From NCBI GenBank assembly GCA_001310415.1, contig BAXE01000004.1:62001-126000 (forward strand): a stretch of 64,000 bases of DNA, in the 5' to 3' direction. Shown one piece after another: positions 30,257-42,167 of this stretch (position 1 is its first letter; each line of letters begins with the position of its first letter). The DNA comes from Enterovibrio sp. JCM 19048. Lineage in GTDB: Bacteria > Pseudomonadota > Gammaproteobacteria > Enterobacterales > Vibrionaceae. The notes under the pieces were generated by a model. The model worked only from the letters and a program-made list of their open reading frames with translations. It had not been told where the DNA came from and made no database searches. The position numbers and the translations under genes are program-made.

Positions 30257-30569
30257 GCAACACCTTCCTGAGTGTAAATTATATCAATCACCTTCCGGTA
30301 TACTGCTGAGTGAATAGTAAAGCCTTGATAAAGTCAACTGCGTCGCAGGTCACAACCCCCGTCTTTTGGCCTCAAATCAATACGATAAGCGTGGAGAAAT
30401 CAGGGGATTAGCAATGTTAAGAAAATGATAAATAAATCTATCTATTTTGTTGTGCGTGTCACTTGCGTAATTTATTTTTAACGTGTAGCGTTTTAAAAAA
30501 TGAACGCAAAGTAGTGCGATCCGTCGAAAAAAGGGTGGAACGCAAAAGCGGATAAAAACCGAGGGTGAT
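30257..30569. other. Divergent control region of the two puu transcripts
   Basis: A 313-base non-coding region between the leftward puuA-like gene and the rightward puuD operon. The central part (about 30380-30530) is A+T-rich and likely holds both promoters and PuuR sites, but no operator could be matched with confidence. Confidence 0.5.
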
Positions 30570-31343
30570 ATGACAGAAGCAACAATCCCACTGATAGGTG
30601 TGACCGGCTGTACGTCGCAGCTTGGGCTTCATCCTTTCCACATCTGCGGCGACAAGTATGTGCGCAGTATTGTGGACGGGGTCGGAGGCTGTCCGGTGAT
30701 TGTTCCTGCATTGGGTGATGCTCTGCCTTTGAAGCGTTTACTTTCATCGTTGGATGGCATCCTATTCACCGGTTCCCCGTCCAATATCGAACCCCATCAT
30801 TATCAGGGCGCACCAAGTGACCCGGATACCCACCACGACCCTGCCCGTGATGCCACCACTTTGCCATTGATGGCACTGGCGCTTGAGCTTGGGATTCCTG
30901 TGCTGGCAATTTGCCGCGGCTTTCAGGAAATGAATGTGGTGATGGGGGGAACGCTACACCAGAAACTGCACGAAGTCGGTGGCTATATCGAACACCGGGA
31001 AGACAAAACAGCCACCGTTGATATCCAATACGGTATTTCCCACACCATCAATATCGAACCCGGGGGGCTGCTCTGCGAGGCTTGGGGCCGCACCTCTGCT
31101 GACGTTAACTCTGTCCATACCCAGGGCATCGACAGATTAGGCAAAGGATTGCGGCCGGAAGCGTACGCGCCCGACGGACTGATAGAGGCCTTCTCTGTTA
31201 TTGATGCGAAAAATTTCGCGATGGGAGTTCAGTGGCATCCTGAGTGGGAAGTCACAAAAAATCCCTTTTATTCCGCTATCTTCGAAGTATTTGGGGAAGC
31301 ATGCCGGATAAAGGCGAAACTGCGTGGGAATAGTTATGGATAA
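30570..31343 (+). CDS. puuD: Gamma-glutamyl-gamma-aminobutyrate hydrolase
   Basis: Class I amidotransferase-fold hydrolase releasing GABA from gamma-glutamyl-GABA, the last step of the Puu pathway. The nucleophile Cys lies in VLAICRGFQEMNVVMGG and the His-Glu pair in VQWHPEWE; FTGSPSNIEPHHY is the family signature. It is 257 residues with an intact frame. It is the first gene of a long rightward operon and overlaps the next gene by eight bases. Confidence 0.93.
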   Translation: MTEATIPLIGVTGCTSQLGLHPFHICGDKYVRSIVDGVGGCPVIVPALGDALPLKRLLSSLDGILFTGSPSNIEPHHYQGAPSDPDTHHDPARDATTLPLMALALELGIPVLAICRGFQEMNVVMGGTLHQKLHEVGGYIEHREDKTATVDIQYGISHTINIEPGGLLCEAWGRTSADVNSVHTQGIDRLGKGLRPEAYAPDGLIEAFSVIDAKNFAMGVQWHPEWEVTKNPFYSAIFEVFGEACRIKAKLRGNSYG

Positions 31344-32681
31344 GCTAAAAAAGTGGTTAAAGGAAAACGAAATTACAGAAGTGGAATGTGTGGTGAGCGA
31401 TCTCTCCGGCATTGCACGGGGGAAAATTGCACCGGTCGATAAGTTCCTGAATGAAGGGGAGATGCGGTTGCCGGAAAGCGTTCTGTTGCAAACCGTGACG
31501 GGCGATTATGTCGATGACGATATCTACTACGCCCTGTTGGATGAAGCGGATATTGACTTCATCTGTAAACCGGATGAAGACGCTGTCTACCTGCTGCCAT
31601 GGACAATTGAAAAAACTGCCCAGATTATTCACGACACCTTCGACAAAATGGGCAATCCGATTGAGCTGACACCGCGAAACGTGCTGAAGCGCGTGCTCAA
31701 ACTCTATGATGATCGCGGCTGGAAACCGGTTGTGGCACCGGAAATGGAATTTTATCTGACCGCCCGCTGTGAAGATCCGGACTTGCCGCTTGAGCCGCCG
31801 GTTGGACGCTCTGGTCGTGTGGAAACCGGCCGTCAGTCATTTTCGATCGATGCCGCCAACGAATTCGACCCTTTGTTCGAAGACATGTATGAGTGGTGTG
31901 AAACCCAAGGACTGGCGATTGATACCCTGATCCACGAAGAGGCGTTGCCCAGATGGAAATCAACTTCCGTCATGGTGACCCGCTGATCCTCGCCGATCAG
32001 GTGTTTCTGTTTAAACGCACCTTACGTGAAGCAGCCCTGAAGCATCAGGTTGTCGCCACTTTTATGTCAAAACCCATCACTGATGAGCCGGGCAGTGCCA
32101 TGCACCTGCACCAGAGCATCGTCGACACCAAAACCGGCAAGAACGTCTTTACCAATGAAGACGGGACAAGCTCTTCACTTTTCTACGGACACATTGCTGG
32201 TCTGCAGCAGTTTATTCCTGAAATGCTGCCGCTGTTTGCGCCGAACGTGAACTCATTCCGCCGCTTCCTGCCGGATACCTCCGCGCCGGTCAATGTGGAA
32301 TGGGGTGAGGAAAACCGCACCTGTGGCCTTCGGGTACCCAGTTGTTCACCACAGGCTCGCCGGGTGGAAAACCGTCTGCCAGGCGCCGATGCTAACTGCT
32401 ACCTCGCCATTGCCGCCAGCCTGCTGTGTGGCTACATCGGCATGATCCGCGAGTTGAAACCAACGCCACCTGCCCAGGGGCGTGGCTATGAAATTCGCAG
32501 CCCAACCCTGCCTTACACCCTGGAATACGCCCTTGAACGTATGGAGAACTGCGACGAAGTGGCGGAGTACCTTGGAGAGTCCTTTGCGCGCGGATTTATT
32601 GCCGTTAAACGCAAAGAGCAGGAAAACTTCAAGCGCGTGATCAGCTCTTGGGAACGCGAGTTCCTGTTGCTGACGGTGTAA
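31336..32681 (+). CDS. puuA: Second gamma-glutamylputrescine ligase, glutamine synthetase family (frameshifted)
   Basis: Paralogue of the gene at 28845-30256, with the same reaction expected. GS motifs are ECVVSDLSGIARGKIAPVDK, VAPEMEFYLTAR, AQMEINFRHGD, GSAMHLHQSI and NSFRRFLPD. One G is missing near 31947 (family EEGVAQMEINF); repair gives 448 residues. ATG 31336 lies in the end of puuD. The divergence of the two copies suggests different amine substrates. Confidence 0.87.
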
Positions 32682-32699
32682 CGAATCCTTTCTATTTCC

Positions 32700-32720
32700 T
32701 TGCCCGCGTAAGGCGGGCAA
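32700..32720 (+). other. Intercistronic hairpin between the ligase and transaminase genes
   Basis: TTGCCCGC / GCGGGCAA forms an 8-bp stem with a five-base loop, not followed by a T-run. It may act as an mRNA stability or processing element rather than a terminator. Confidence 0.55.
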
Positions 32721-32750
32721 CAACCCGAATACATGGATGTGGAGGCAGAC

Positions 32751-34138
32751 ATGACCCACGTTGAGCAGTACACGGATACACAAACACTTCAGGCGCTGGA
32801 TAACGCGCATTACCTTCACCCTTTCAGTGACCACAAAGCCTTGCGTGAAAAAGGCGCGCGCATGATTGTGCGTGCCCAGGGTGTATATATCTGGGACAGC
32901 GATGGCAACCGTATCCTGGATGGTATGGCGGGACTGTGGTGTACCAACATTGGCTATGGCGAAAAGCGCCTTGCAGACGCCGCCCACCGCCAGATGATAG
33001 AACTGCCGTACTACAACAGCTTCTTCCAGTGCGCCCATCCACCTGTGGTGGAACTGGCAAAAGAAATCGCTGATCTTGCGCCTGAACATATGAACCAGGT
33101 GTTCTTTACCGGTTCGGGCTCTGAGTCAAACGATACGGTGCTGCGCATGGTTCGCCATTACTGGACGCTCAAAGGCCAGCCTGAAAAATTCACCATCATT
33201 GGCCGTCATAACGGGTATCACGGTTCCACAGTCGCAGGTGCCAGCCTTGGCGGCATGAAAGCCATGCACAAACAGGGTGGCTTGCCGATCCCCGGCATTC
33301 ACCACATAGCGCAGCCTTACTGGTTTGGTGAAGGTGGTGACCTGACGCCGGAAGAATTTGGTATTCAGGCAGCACAAGAGCTGGAAAAAGCGATTCTGGA
33401 AATCGGTGAAGACAAGGTCGCGGCATTTATCGCTGAGCCTATTCAGGGCGCGGGCGGGGTGGTGATCCCACCGTCAACCTACTGGCCGGAAATCAACCGT
33501 ATCCTGGCGAAATACGACATCCTGATGGTGGCCGATGAAGTGATTTGTGGGTTTGGACGCACCGGCGAGTGGTTTGGCTCCCAAACGTTCGGCATCAAGC
33601 CGGATTTTATGCCCATCGCAAAAGGCATGACGTCAGGTTATATCCCGATGGGCGGGGTGATCGTCAGTGACCGTGTCGCCGATCTCTTTGAAGAGAAAGG
33701 CGGTGATTTCAACCACGGTTACACTTATTCCGGACACCCGGTATCCGCGGCAGTGGCGCTGGAAAACCTGCGGGTAATGAAAGAAAAGAACCTGGTTGAG
33801 TATGTCAAAAATGACATTGGCCCTTACCTTCAGGCTCAGTGGCAAACGCTGGCAGATCATCCGTTGGTGGGCGAGGCGCGAGGCTTAGGCTTGGTGGCCG
33901 CCATCGAACTGGCAAAAGATAAAGTCACCCGTAGCCGTTTTAATGAATCAGTCGGTGTCGGCACTGTTTGCCGAGACATCAGCGTCGAGAATGGTCTGGT
34001 AATGCGTGCGTGTGGCGACACATGATCATCAGCCCGCCACTGGTGATCACCCACGCTGAAGTGGATGAGCTTATCCATAAAGCGAGGCTGACACTGGATT
34101 TAACCTTGCAGCACCTGAAAGACCAAGGTGTGGTTTAG
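32751..34138 (+). CDS. spuC: Putrescine-pyruvate aminotransferase, SpuC-like (frameshifted)
   Basis: Class III PLP transaminase converting putrescine to 4-aminobutanal with pyruvate as acceptor. It is closely similar in register to Pseudomonas SpuC (ILDGMAGLWCTNIGYG, FFTGSGSESNDTVLRMVRHY, VVADEVICGFGRTGEWFG-type, and the PLP lysine in PIAKGMTSGYIPMGG). One C is lost near 34020; repair restores GDTMIISPPLVITHAEVDEL and a stop at 34136-34138, 462 residues. ATG 32751 is preferred over 32733 because GGAGG lies just before it. It offers a direct bypass of the gamma-glutamyl route. Confidence 0.9.
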
Positions 34139-34189
34139 TACTGAACAAGATTTCGTAATCTGCTGGCACTGTGTGCGAGCAAACCATCA

Positions 34190-34213
34190 AGGCCAGATGA
34201 CGGTCATCTGGCC
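34190..34213 (+). other. Intercistronic hairpin before the polyamine transporter genes
   Basis: A perfect dyad AGGCCAGATGA / TCATCTGGCCT with a two-to-three-base loop lies between spuC and the binding-protein gene. No T-run follows, so it more likely sets differential mRNA stability, giving more binding protein, than termination. Confidence 0.6.
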
Positions 34214-34230
34214 TGGACATTGGAATGTAG

Positions 34231-35367
<1,137 letters not shown>

Positions 35368-35440
35368 CACCAGAATCGGGAGCTGAGCAATCAGCTCCCA
35401 TTTTGAATGTTCTATGTCTGGGAGTCACAGGGAGGATCAG

Positions 35441-36569
35441 ATGGTTACCAGCAAACCCAATGGAAATGGCAACAGTGGGGTGAAAAAGCCCGACCTGTTG
35501 AAAATCGACCGCATCAGCAAACTGTTTGGTGATGTCCGCGCTGTCGATGATGTGTCCCTGACCATTGAAAAGGGCGAGATATTCTCCCTGCTTGGCGGGT
35601 CGGGCTCAGGTAAATCGACGCTTTTGCGCATTCTGGCAGGGTTTGAAAAACCTTCCAGCGGCAGGATTTACCTCGATGGTGAAGACATCACCGACATGGC
35701 GCCCTATGACAGGCCCATCAATATGATGTTCCAGTCCTACGCGCTATTCCCGCACATGACCGTTGAGCAGAATATTGCGTTTGGTTTGAAGCAGGACAGA
35801 CTGAAAAAAGCCGAGATTCAGGATCGCGTCAAAGAGATGCTCAAGCTGGTACACATGGAGCAATACGCCAAGCGGAAGCCGCATCAGCTCTCCGGTGGTC
35901 AGCGTCAGCGTGTCGCCCTTGCACGTTCATTGGCAAAACGCCCCAAACTCCTGCTTCTTGATGAACCTATGGGCGCGCTGGATAAGAAACTGCGTAACCA
36001 GATGCAGCTGGAAGTGGTCGATATCCTTGAGCGCGTCGGCGTGACCTGTGTGATGGTCACCCACGATCAGGAAGAAGCCATGACCATGGCTGGGCGCATC
36101 GCCATTATGCATGAAGCTGGATTGCCAGATAGGCACCCCAACCGACATTTATGAAAGCCCGAACAGCCGGATGATTGCCGAATTTATCGGCTCGGTGAAC
36201 CTGTTCGAAGGCGAAATTGTGGTGGATGAAACCGACCACTGTGTCATTGAATCGCGTGATACTGCGCAACAGATTTATGTCGGCCACGGCGTGGCGACCA
36301 ATGTGGAAGACAGGAAAGTCTGGCTCGCATTACGCCCGGAAAAAGCGATTATCAGCGGGAAAAACCGGAAGGGGAGTACAACTGGTCAAAAGGCTCGGTG
36401 TATGACATTGCCTACCTAGCGGTACGTCCGTTTACTACGTGAAGCTGCCCAGCAATAAAGTCGTGATGTGCAGCATGGCAAATATCTCCCGCCGTCAGGA
36501 TCGTCCAACCTGGATGATGAAGTGTATATCAGCTGGGAGGCCACCGGTGGCGTGGTATTGCGCGTATGA
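35441..36569 (+). CDS. potG: Polyamine ABC transporter ATP-binding protein (about five missing bases)
   Basis: Energy-coupling ATPase. Walker A is GGSGSGKS, the Q-loop is MMFQSYALFPHMT, the signature is LSGGQRQRVALARSLA, Walker B is LLLLDEPMGALD and the H-loop is VTHDQEEA. The C-terminal TOBE domain is scattered over three frames: two bases are missing near 36114-36125 (family EGWIAQIGTPTDIYE), one A near 36367, one G near 36419 and one G near 36513. Repair gives 377 residues, normal for PotG. ATG 35441 follows GGGAGG; the stop overlaps potH by four bases. Confidence 0.9.
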
Positions 36570-37518
36570 CAGCCGTATCCAACTCGCCGGTAAAAAGTGA
36601 ACCGGCCAAAAAAACACCGCATAAAACGCGGATGCTCTTTCCCAAAGGGCGGCACATTACCATGGGGATCCCGTATCTCTGGCTGCTGCTCTTTTTTGCT
36701 ATCCCGTTTCTGATCGTTTTTAAAATCAGCTTTTCTATGGCTGCACTGGCTATCCCGCCTTATGAGGCCGTGGTGGCTACGTGGATGAAGTCATTGAAAT
36801 CACCCTGAATCTGGAAAACTACCTGCGGATTCTGGATGACAACCTGTATTACATGGCCTACCTCAGCTCGCTGAAGATAGCCTTCATTTCCACATTGGGT
36901 TGCCTGTTTCTGGGTTATCCCATGGCCTATGCCATTGCCCGCGCGCCTGCAAAAAACCAGACAGTGTTGCTGCTGCTGATCATGTTGCCGTCCTGGACGT
37001 CGTTCCTGATCCGTGTTTACGCCTGGATGGGGCTGCTCAGCAACACCGGGATTATCAACAACGCTTTGATGTGGCTTGGCGTGATCTCGGAGCCGATTCA
37101 AATCCTCAATACCAACATCGCGGTGTATATCGGCATTGTCTACACCTACCTGCCGTTTATGGTGCTGCCCCTATACGCCAATCTGGTGAAACTCGACGGC
37201 AGCTTGCTGGAAGCGGCGGCGGATCTGGGCTCACGCAACTTCAACACCTTCTGGAAAGTCACACTGCCGCTGTCCAAAGGCGGGATTATTGCCGGTTCCA
37301 TGTTGGTGTTTATCCCTGTGGTGGGCGAAGTGGTGATTCCTGAGCTGCTCGGCGGCCCGGAAACCCTGATGATAGGTAAGGTGCTGTGGCAGGAATTCTT
37401 CAACAACCGTGACTGGCCGGTAGCGTCAGCACTGGCGATTGTGATGCTGCTGTTGCTCATCATTCCAATCACCTTGTTCCACCATTATCAATCCAAGGAT
37501 ATGGAGACTGACCGATGA
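36566..37518 (+). CDS. potH: Polyamine ABC transporter permease PotH (frameshifted)
   Basis: Inner-membrane permease with six expected helices; the first is near residues 37-57 (YLWLLLFFAIPFLIVFKISF). The EAA loop is LEAAADLGSRNFNTFWKVTL, and GGPETLMIGKVLWQEF is typical. One G is missing near 36772 (family VVGYVDEVIEITLN); repair gives 317 residues. It is coupled to potG and potI by ATGA overlaps. Confidence 0.92.
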
Positions 37519-38354
37519 AACGCTGGCAATTTTCGACGGTCATGCTTTGGGTAGCTTGTTGTTTCTCTACCTGCCCATGCTGATCCTGATCATCTACTCG
37601 TTCAATGCGTCCAAACTGGTCACGGTGTGGGGTGGATTCTCACCCAAATGGTATGGCGAGCTGTTTAAGGATGAGCAAATCCTGGAAGCGGTCTGGACCA
37701 GTTTGCGTATCGCGTTTTTCAGTTCCACCATGCCGTCATCATCGGCACACTCGCCGCATTTGTGATGACCCGTTTCCGCCGCTCGTGGGGACGCCTGACA
37801 CTGTCAAATATGATCACCGCGCCGCTGGTTATGCCGGACGTGATCATCGGTCTGTCCCTGTTGCTGCTGTTTGTGCAGATGGGAGAACTGTTCGGCTGGC
37901 CGGCAGAGCGGGGGATGACCACAGTGTGGATCGCCCACTCAACCTTCTGTGCCGCATACGTCGCTGTCGTGGTGTCATCGCGCCTGCGCGAACTGGATTT
38001 TTCCATCGAAGAAGCCGGCATGGATTTGGGCGCGACACCGTTTAAAGTGTTCTTTGTGATCACCGTGCCATGATAGCCCCGGCGCTGGTGGCTGGCTGGT
38101 TACTCAGCTTCAGCCTGTCGCTGGATGATTTGGTGATTGCCAGCTTTGTCTCTGGCCCCGGCTCAACCACCTTACCGATGGTGGTTTTCTCATCGGTGCG
38201 TTTGGGGGTATCGCCAAAAATCAACGCGCTGGCGACCATTATCATCGTGGTTGTCTCTCTGTTTGCGTTCCTGTCGTGGTACATCGCACGACGCGCTGAG
38301 CAGAAATCACTGGATGAAATAAAACGCCTCAATCAAGAAATTGAACAACAGTAG
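37515..38354 (+). CDS. potI: Polyamine ABC transporter permease PotI (three frameshifts)
   Basis: Second permease, about 280 residues and six helices. Features are LPMLILIIYSFNASKLVTVW, an EAA loop IEEAGMDLGATPFKVFFVIT and SLDDLVIASFVSGPGSTTLP. Single bases are missing near 37551 (G), 37733 (G) and 38071 (C). The start overlaps the potH stop (ATGA). It completes the uptake system. Confidence 0.91.
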
Positions 38355-38364
38355 GAATGCCATC

Positions 38365-39689
38365 ATGCAGGAAGCAGGTACTATCCCAATGCAACAACGC
38401 ACCCAAACGGCCAGTCAGGCTCATGCGCCTTCCTATTATGCCGCTTCGGCCAATCCGTCGCCGATGCGCGAGGTGTTGAAGGAAGACATCACGGCGGATG
38501 TTTGTATCGTGGGCGCCGGGTATACCGGCCTTTCGTCAGCGCTGCATTTGCTGGAAGCCGGATTCAACGTCGTCGTGTTGGAAGCGGCGAAGGTGGGTTG
38601 GGGCGCGTCAGGCCGCAATGGCGGCCAAATCGTCAACAGTTTCAGCCGCGATATCGATGTCATTGAGAAAACGGTCGGCAAACAGAAAGTTGCCCTGTTT
38701 GGCGAGATGGCATTTGAAGGCGGCAAAATCATCCGTGAACGGGTGAATAAATACGGCATTGAATGCGATCTAAAAGATGGTGGGATTTTCGCTGCCCTCA
38801 ACAAAAAGCAGATGCAGGAGCTTGAGCATCAAAAGGCACTGTGGGAGAAGTATGGCAACGACCATCTCGAACTGCTGGATGCCAAGGATATCCAGAATGC
38901 GGTGGCGACGGAGCGCTATGTCGGCGGGCTGTTGGATATGTCCGGTGGGCATATCCACCACTGAACTTGGCATTGGGTGAAGCGGCGGCGGTCGAAAGCC
39001 TGGGGGGCAAAATCTATGAACAGTCTGCGGTGGTGAACATTGAGCGGGGTGAGCCTGCCAAAGTGATCACTGAACAGGGATCTGTCACGGCAAACTTTGT
39101 GATTGTGGCGGGAAATGCTTATCTCGGCGGACTGGTACCAGAACTTCGCGCCAAGTCCATGCCCTGCGGGACACAGGTGATCACGACGGAGCCGTTGAGC
39201 GAAGAGTTAGCGGCCAGTTTGCTGCCACAGGACTACTGCGTCGAGGACTGTAACTACCTGCTGGATTATTACCGCCTCTCCGGTGACAAGCGGCTCATCT
39301 ATGGCGGCGGTGTTGTCTATGGCGCTCGCGATCCGGCAGATATCGACGCGATAATCCGCCCGAAAATGCTGAAAACCTTCCCTCAACTGGCAAACGTCAA
39401 GATTGATTACCGCTGGACGGGCAATTTCCTGCTTACCTTGTCACGTCTGCCACAGGTTGGCCGTATCGGCAGCAATATCTATTACTCCCAGGGTTGCAGT
39501 GGTCACGGCGTGACTTATACGCATCTGGCAGGCAAGTTGATGTCGGAAGTGTTGAAGGGACAAGCGGAGCGTTTTGATGCCTTTGCCAGCCTGCCGCATC
39601 TGCCATTTCCTGGTGGACACCTGATGAGTATTCCGTTTTCAGCACTGGGCGCTTGGTATTACTCAGTGCGGGATAAATTCGGTATCTAG
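38365..39689 (+). CDS. puuB: Gamma-glutamylputrescine oxidase-like FAD enzyme, copy 1 (frameshifted)
   Basis: DAO-family flavoenzyme oxidising gamma-glutamylputrescine to the aldehyde with release of ammonia and peroxide. The FAD dinucleotide fold is ADVCIVGAGYTGLSSALHLL, then KVGWGASGRNGGQIV; the C-terminal motif is YYSQGCSGHGVTYTHLAGK. One C is lost near 38960 (family HIHPLNLALGEA); repair gives 441 residues. ATG 38365 follows AGGA. It lies just after potI and ends at a bidirectional terminator. Confidence 0.9.
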
Positions 39690-39693
39690 AAAG

Positions 39694-39726
39694 AAAAAAC
39701 GCCCGGCGGTCATCCGGGCGTTTTTT
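39694..39726. terminator. Bidirectional terminator between puuB copy 1 and puuR
   Basis: AAAAAACGCCCGG / CCGGGCGTTTTTT forms a long stem with T-runs on both strands and overlaps the puuR stop codon. Confidence 0.92.
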
Positions 39727-40279
39727 AGAAGTTGGCTGGCGTGGTTGCGCTGAACAGGCGGCAGGTGGTTTCAAACGGGTTGTTGAAACGGTGTGGCCGG
39801 TTACTGTCGAAGTAGTAACTGTCACCGGTTTCCAGAACGAAGATGTCCTCACCGACAGTCAATTCCAGTTTTCCTTCAATCACCAGTCCGGCTTCTTCGC
39901 CTTCATGCTGCAGCATTTCATCACCGGAATGGGCACCTGGCGGGTAGGTTTCCGAAAGCACTGAAATCGCTCGGCTTGGAAACTCTTTACCAATCAGTTT
40001 CATTGAGACCTTATCATCACCGATTTCCAGCAAATCCTGTTGGCGATAGACCACGGGAATGGTGTCATTTTGCCCAACATCAGCGGCAAAGAATTCAACC
40101 AGTGACATGGGAATACCGGAAAGGACTTTTTTCAGAGAGCTGACGGATGGGCTAACGCTGTTTTTCTCAATCATCGAGATCGTACTGTTTGTCACACCCG
40201 CACGTTTGGCGAGTTCTCGTTGTGATAAGCCACGATTTTTTCTGACCGCCTTGAGGTTTGCACCAATATCCAATGTCAC
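39725..40279 (-). CDS. puuR: PuuR-like repressor, HTH plus cupin
   Basis: Xre-type regulator of putrescine catabolism. Residues 1-60 carry a helix-turn-helix (KAVRKNRGLSQRELAKRAGV, TNSTISMIEKNSVSPSVSSL). The C-terminal cupin (PGAHSGDEMLQHEGEEAGLV, DSYYFDSNRPHRFNNP) should bind putrescine. The frame is intact. GTG 40279 and TTG 40273 both fit behind AAGGAG at 40282-40287; TTG has the better spacing. It reads divergently from the second oxidase gene and convergently with the first. Confidence 0.87.
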   Translation of the reverse strand: MTLDIGANLKAVRKNRGLSQRELAKRAGVTNSTISMIEKNSVSPSVSSLKKVLSGIPMSLVEFFAADVGQNDTIPVVYRQQDLLEIGDDKVSMKLIGKEFPSRAISVLSETYPPGAHSGDEMLQHEGEEAGLVIEGKLELTVGEDIFVLETGDSYYFDSNRPHRFNNPFETTCRLFSATTPANF

Positions 40280-40599
40280 GCTCTCCTTTTTTGAATGGCG
40301 TAAAACCACACTGTAATAGATTTTGAACAAGCAATCCTACTTTTACATGGCAAGTTATCAATGTTTTTGTGATGTCATCTTCACAATGTTAAAAATATTC
40401 ATCATGTGTCGATAGAATGATGCGACCTGTTTCCGCATGAATAGTATGAAGTGAAGTACGGCAGGATAGGGAGTCTGGCGGACTGTTCAGTGGCAGTAAA
40501 AACCACCGTGCATAGCTCTCGTTGTGTGTAATTTTCACTTCACTCAATTGTGAGGTTTGCAGTAATCTTTGTTAATTATATTTTACAAGGAAAGTAAAA
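40280..40599. other. Control region between puuR and the second puuB-like gene
   Basis: A 320-base non-coding divergent region. It is A+T-rich near both starts; GTGAAGT at about 40451 and ACTTCAC at about 40541 form widely spaced inverted half-sites. PuuR sites are expected here, but none could be matched with certainty. An AAGGAAAG ribosome site precedes ATG 40600. Confidence 0.45.
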
Positions 40600-41901
40600 A
40601 TGGCTCACACCGCTTCGAACCTTCCCCATGCCAATTCTTACTACGCCGCAACGGCAAAATACCCGCAGCGATATCCGGCTCTGACGGAATCGATCACGGC
40701 GGATGTCTGCATTGTAGGGGGGGGATTCAGCGGCGTTAACAGTGCTATTGAGCTGGTACTTCGGGGCTATTCGGTGGTGGTGCTGGAGGCAAACAAGATT
40801 GGCTGGGGTGCATCAGGCCGCAATGGCGGAGAGCTTATCCGTGGCATCGGTCATGGCATTGAGCAGTTCACCAACCAGATCGGTAAAGAAGGGGTGGCTG
40901 CTATCAGCCAAATGGGGGTTGAAGCGGTACAGATCGTAAGAGATCGGGTTGCAACTTTTAAAATTGATTGCGATCTGGCAATGGGATATTGCGATCTTGC
41001 GTTAAAGCCAGCCCATATAAAAGAGATGCAGGAAGATTATGACGATCTGAAAGCGCAGGGGTATCCCCATGAACTTCGAATGATGAATAAAGACGAGCTG
41101 AGCGAGGTCATTGGCTCTGAGCGTTATCTCGGCGGTATGCTGGATATGGGCAGTGGGCATTTGCATCCACTGAATCTGGTAACCGGAGAAGCCTCGGCGG
41201 CGGCAAGTTGGGGTGAAGTTTTTCGAAGATAGCGCAGCGGTTGAAATCATCAAAGGCAAACAACCTGTGGTAAAAACGGCCACCGGACAGGTTAAGTGCG
41301 ACTTTCTGCTGTTGGCGGGCAATGCTATATCGGGCATAAACTGGAGCCTTATATCGGCGGCAAGGTTCTCCCGGCTGGAAGCTATGTGATCGCTACCGAG
41401 CCGCTTACTGATGAGCAGGTTGCCAGCACCATCCCGAAAAATATGGCGTTTGCCGATCTCAGTATTGCGCTGGATTACTATCACCTTTCCGGCGATAACC
41501 GGCTCTTGTTCGGTGGGCTATGTACCTACTCGGGGAAAGATCCGAAAGACATCACCGGCGCTTTGCTGCCAAACCTGGAGCGTGTATTCCCGCAACTGAA
41601 AGGCGTTGGCATTGATTTCGAATGGGGCGGCATGATTGGTATTGGCGCCAACCGACTGCCACAAATCGGCCGGTTGCCGGATGCCCCCAATATCTTCTAT
41701 GCGCAGGCTTATTCGGGTCATGGTGTAAACGCGACCCACATGGCGGGCAAAGTCATCGCCGAGGCCATTTCCGGCACCGCAGAGCGCTTCGATGTGTTTG
41801 CGAAGGTTAAGCACATGACCTTCCCCGGCGGGCCAATGTTCCGCTCGCCTTTGTTGGCGGTCGGTATGGCATATCACCGCATCAAGGAAGTGCTGCAATA
41901 G
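40600..41901 (+). CDS. puuB: Gamma-glutamylputrescine oxidase-like FAD enzyme, copy 2 (frameshifted)
   Basis: Paralogue of the gene at 38365-39689. The FAD fold is ADVCIVGGGFSGVNSAIELV followed by IGWGASGRNGGELI, and the C-terminal motif is YAQAYSGHGVNATHMAGKVI. Two bases are missing near 41213-41222 (expected SLGVKFFEDSAAVE) and one T near 41321 (expected GNAYIGHKLEPY); repair gives 434 residues. It is transcribed alone from a region shared with puuR. A different amine substrate from copy 1 is possible. Confidence 0.88.
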
Positions 41902-41958
41902 ACGGCAGGGTTGAGCTTAAAGAGTGCCAGGATAGGCTCACAAACAAGGAACGGAATG

Positions 41959-41987
41959 AAAGGAGGAGCTTCGAAAGGGCTCCTTTT
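41959..41987 (+). terminator. Weak terminator after puuB copy 2
   Basis: AAAGGAG and CTCCTTT form an inverted repeat with a loop of about 15 bases, followed by TTATCG, 57 bases after the stop. Confidence 0.5.
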
Positions 41988-42167
41988 ATCGTATTGATTT
42001 TCTGAGCCAAAAGTGCAAATCTAAGTTTGAAATATTTAGTTACATTTTACATTCAGCATTCGCATAGCTGACAGTTTCTTCTGATCACGCAATTCACTAC
42101 TATCCACGCCCTTTTTCTATAAGTTAGGCATTGCCATTGGGCAGTGTTTTCCCCTTCCATTTCGATC

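Noticed and set aside
30257..30569. Sigma-54 promoter before puuD
   Set aside because: No TGG-N9-TTGC arrangement with correct spacing is present, despite TTGC-like words.
35414..35440. Earlier start for potG
   Set aside because: The upstream in-frame codons would place the start before the strong GGGAGG ribosome site, which fits ATG 35441.
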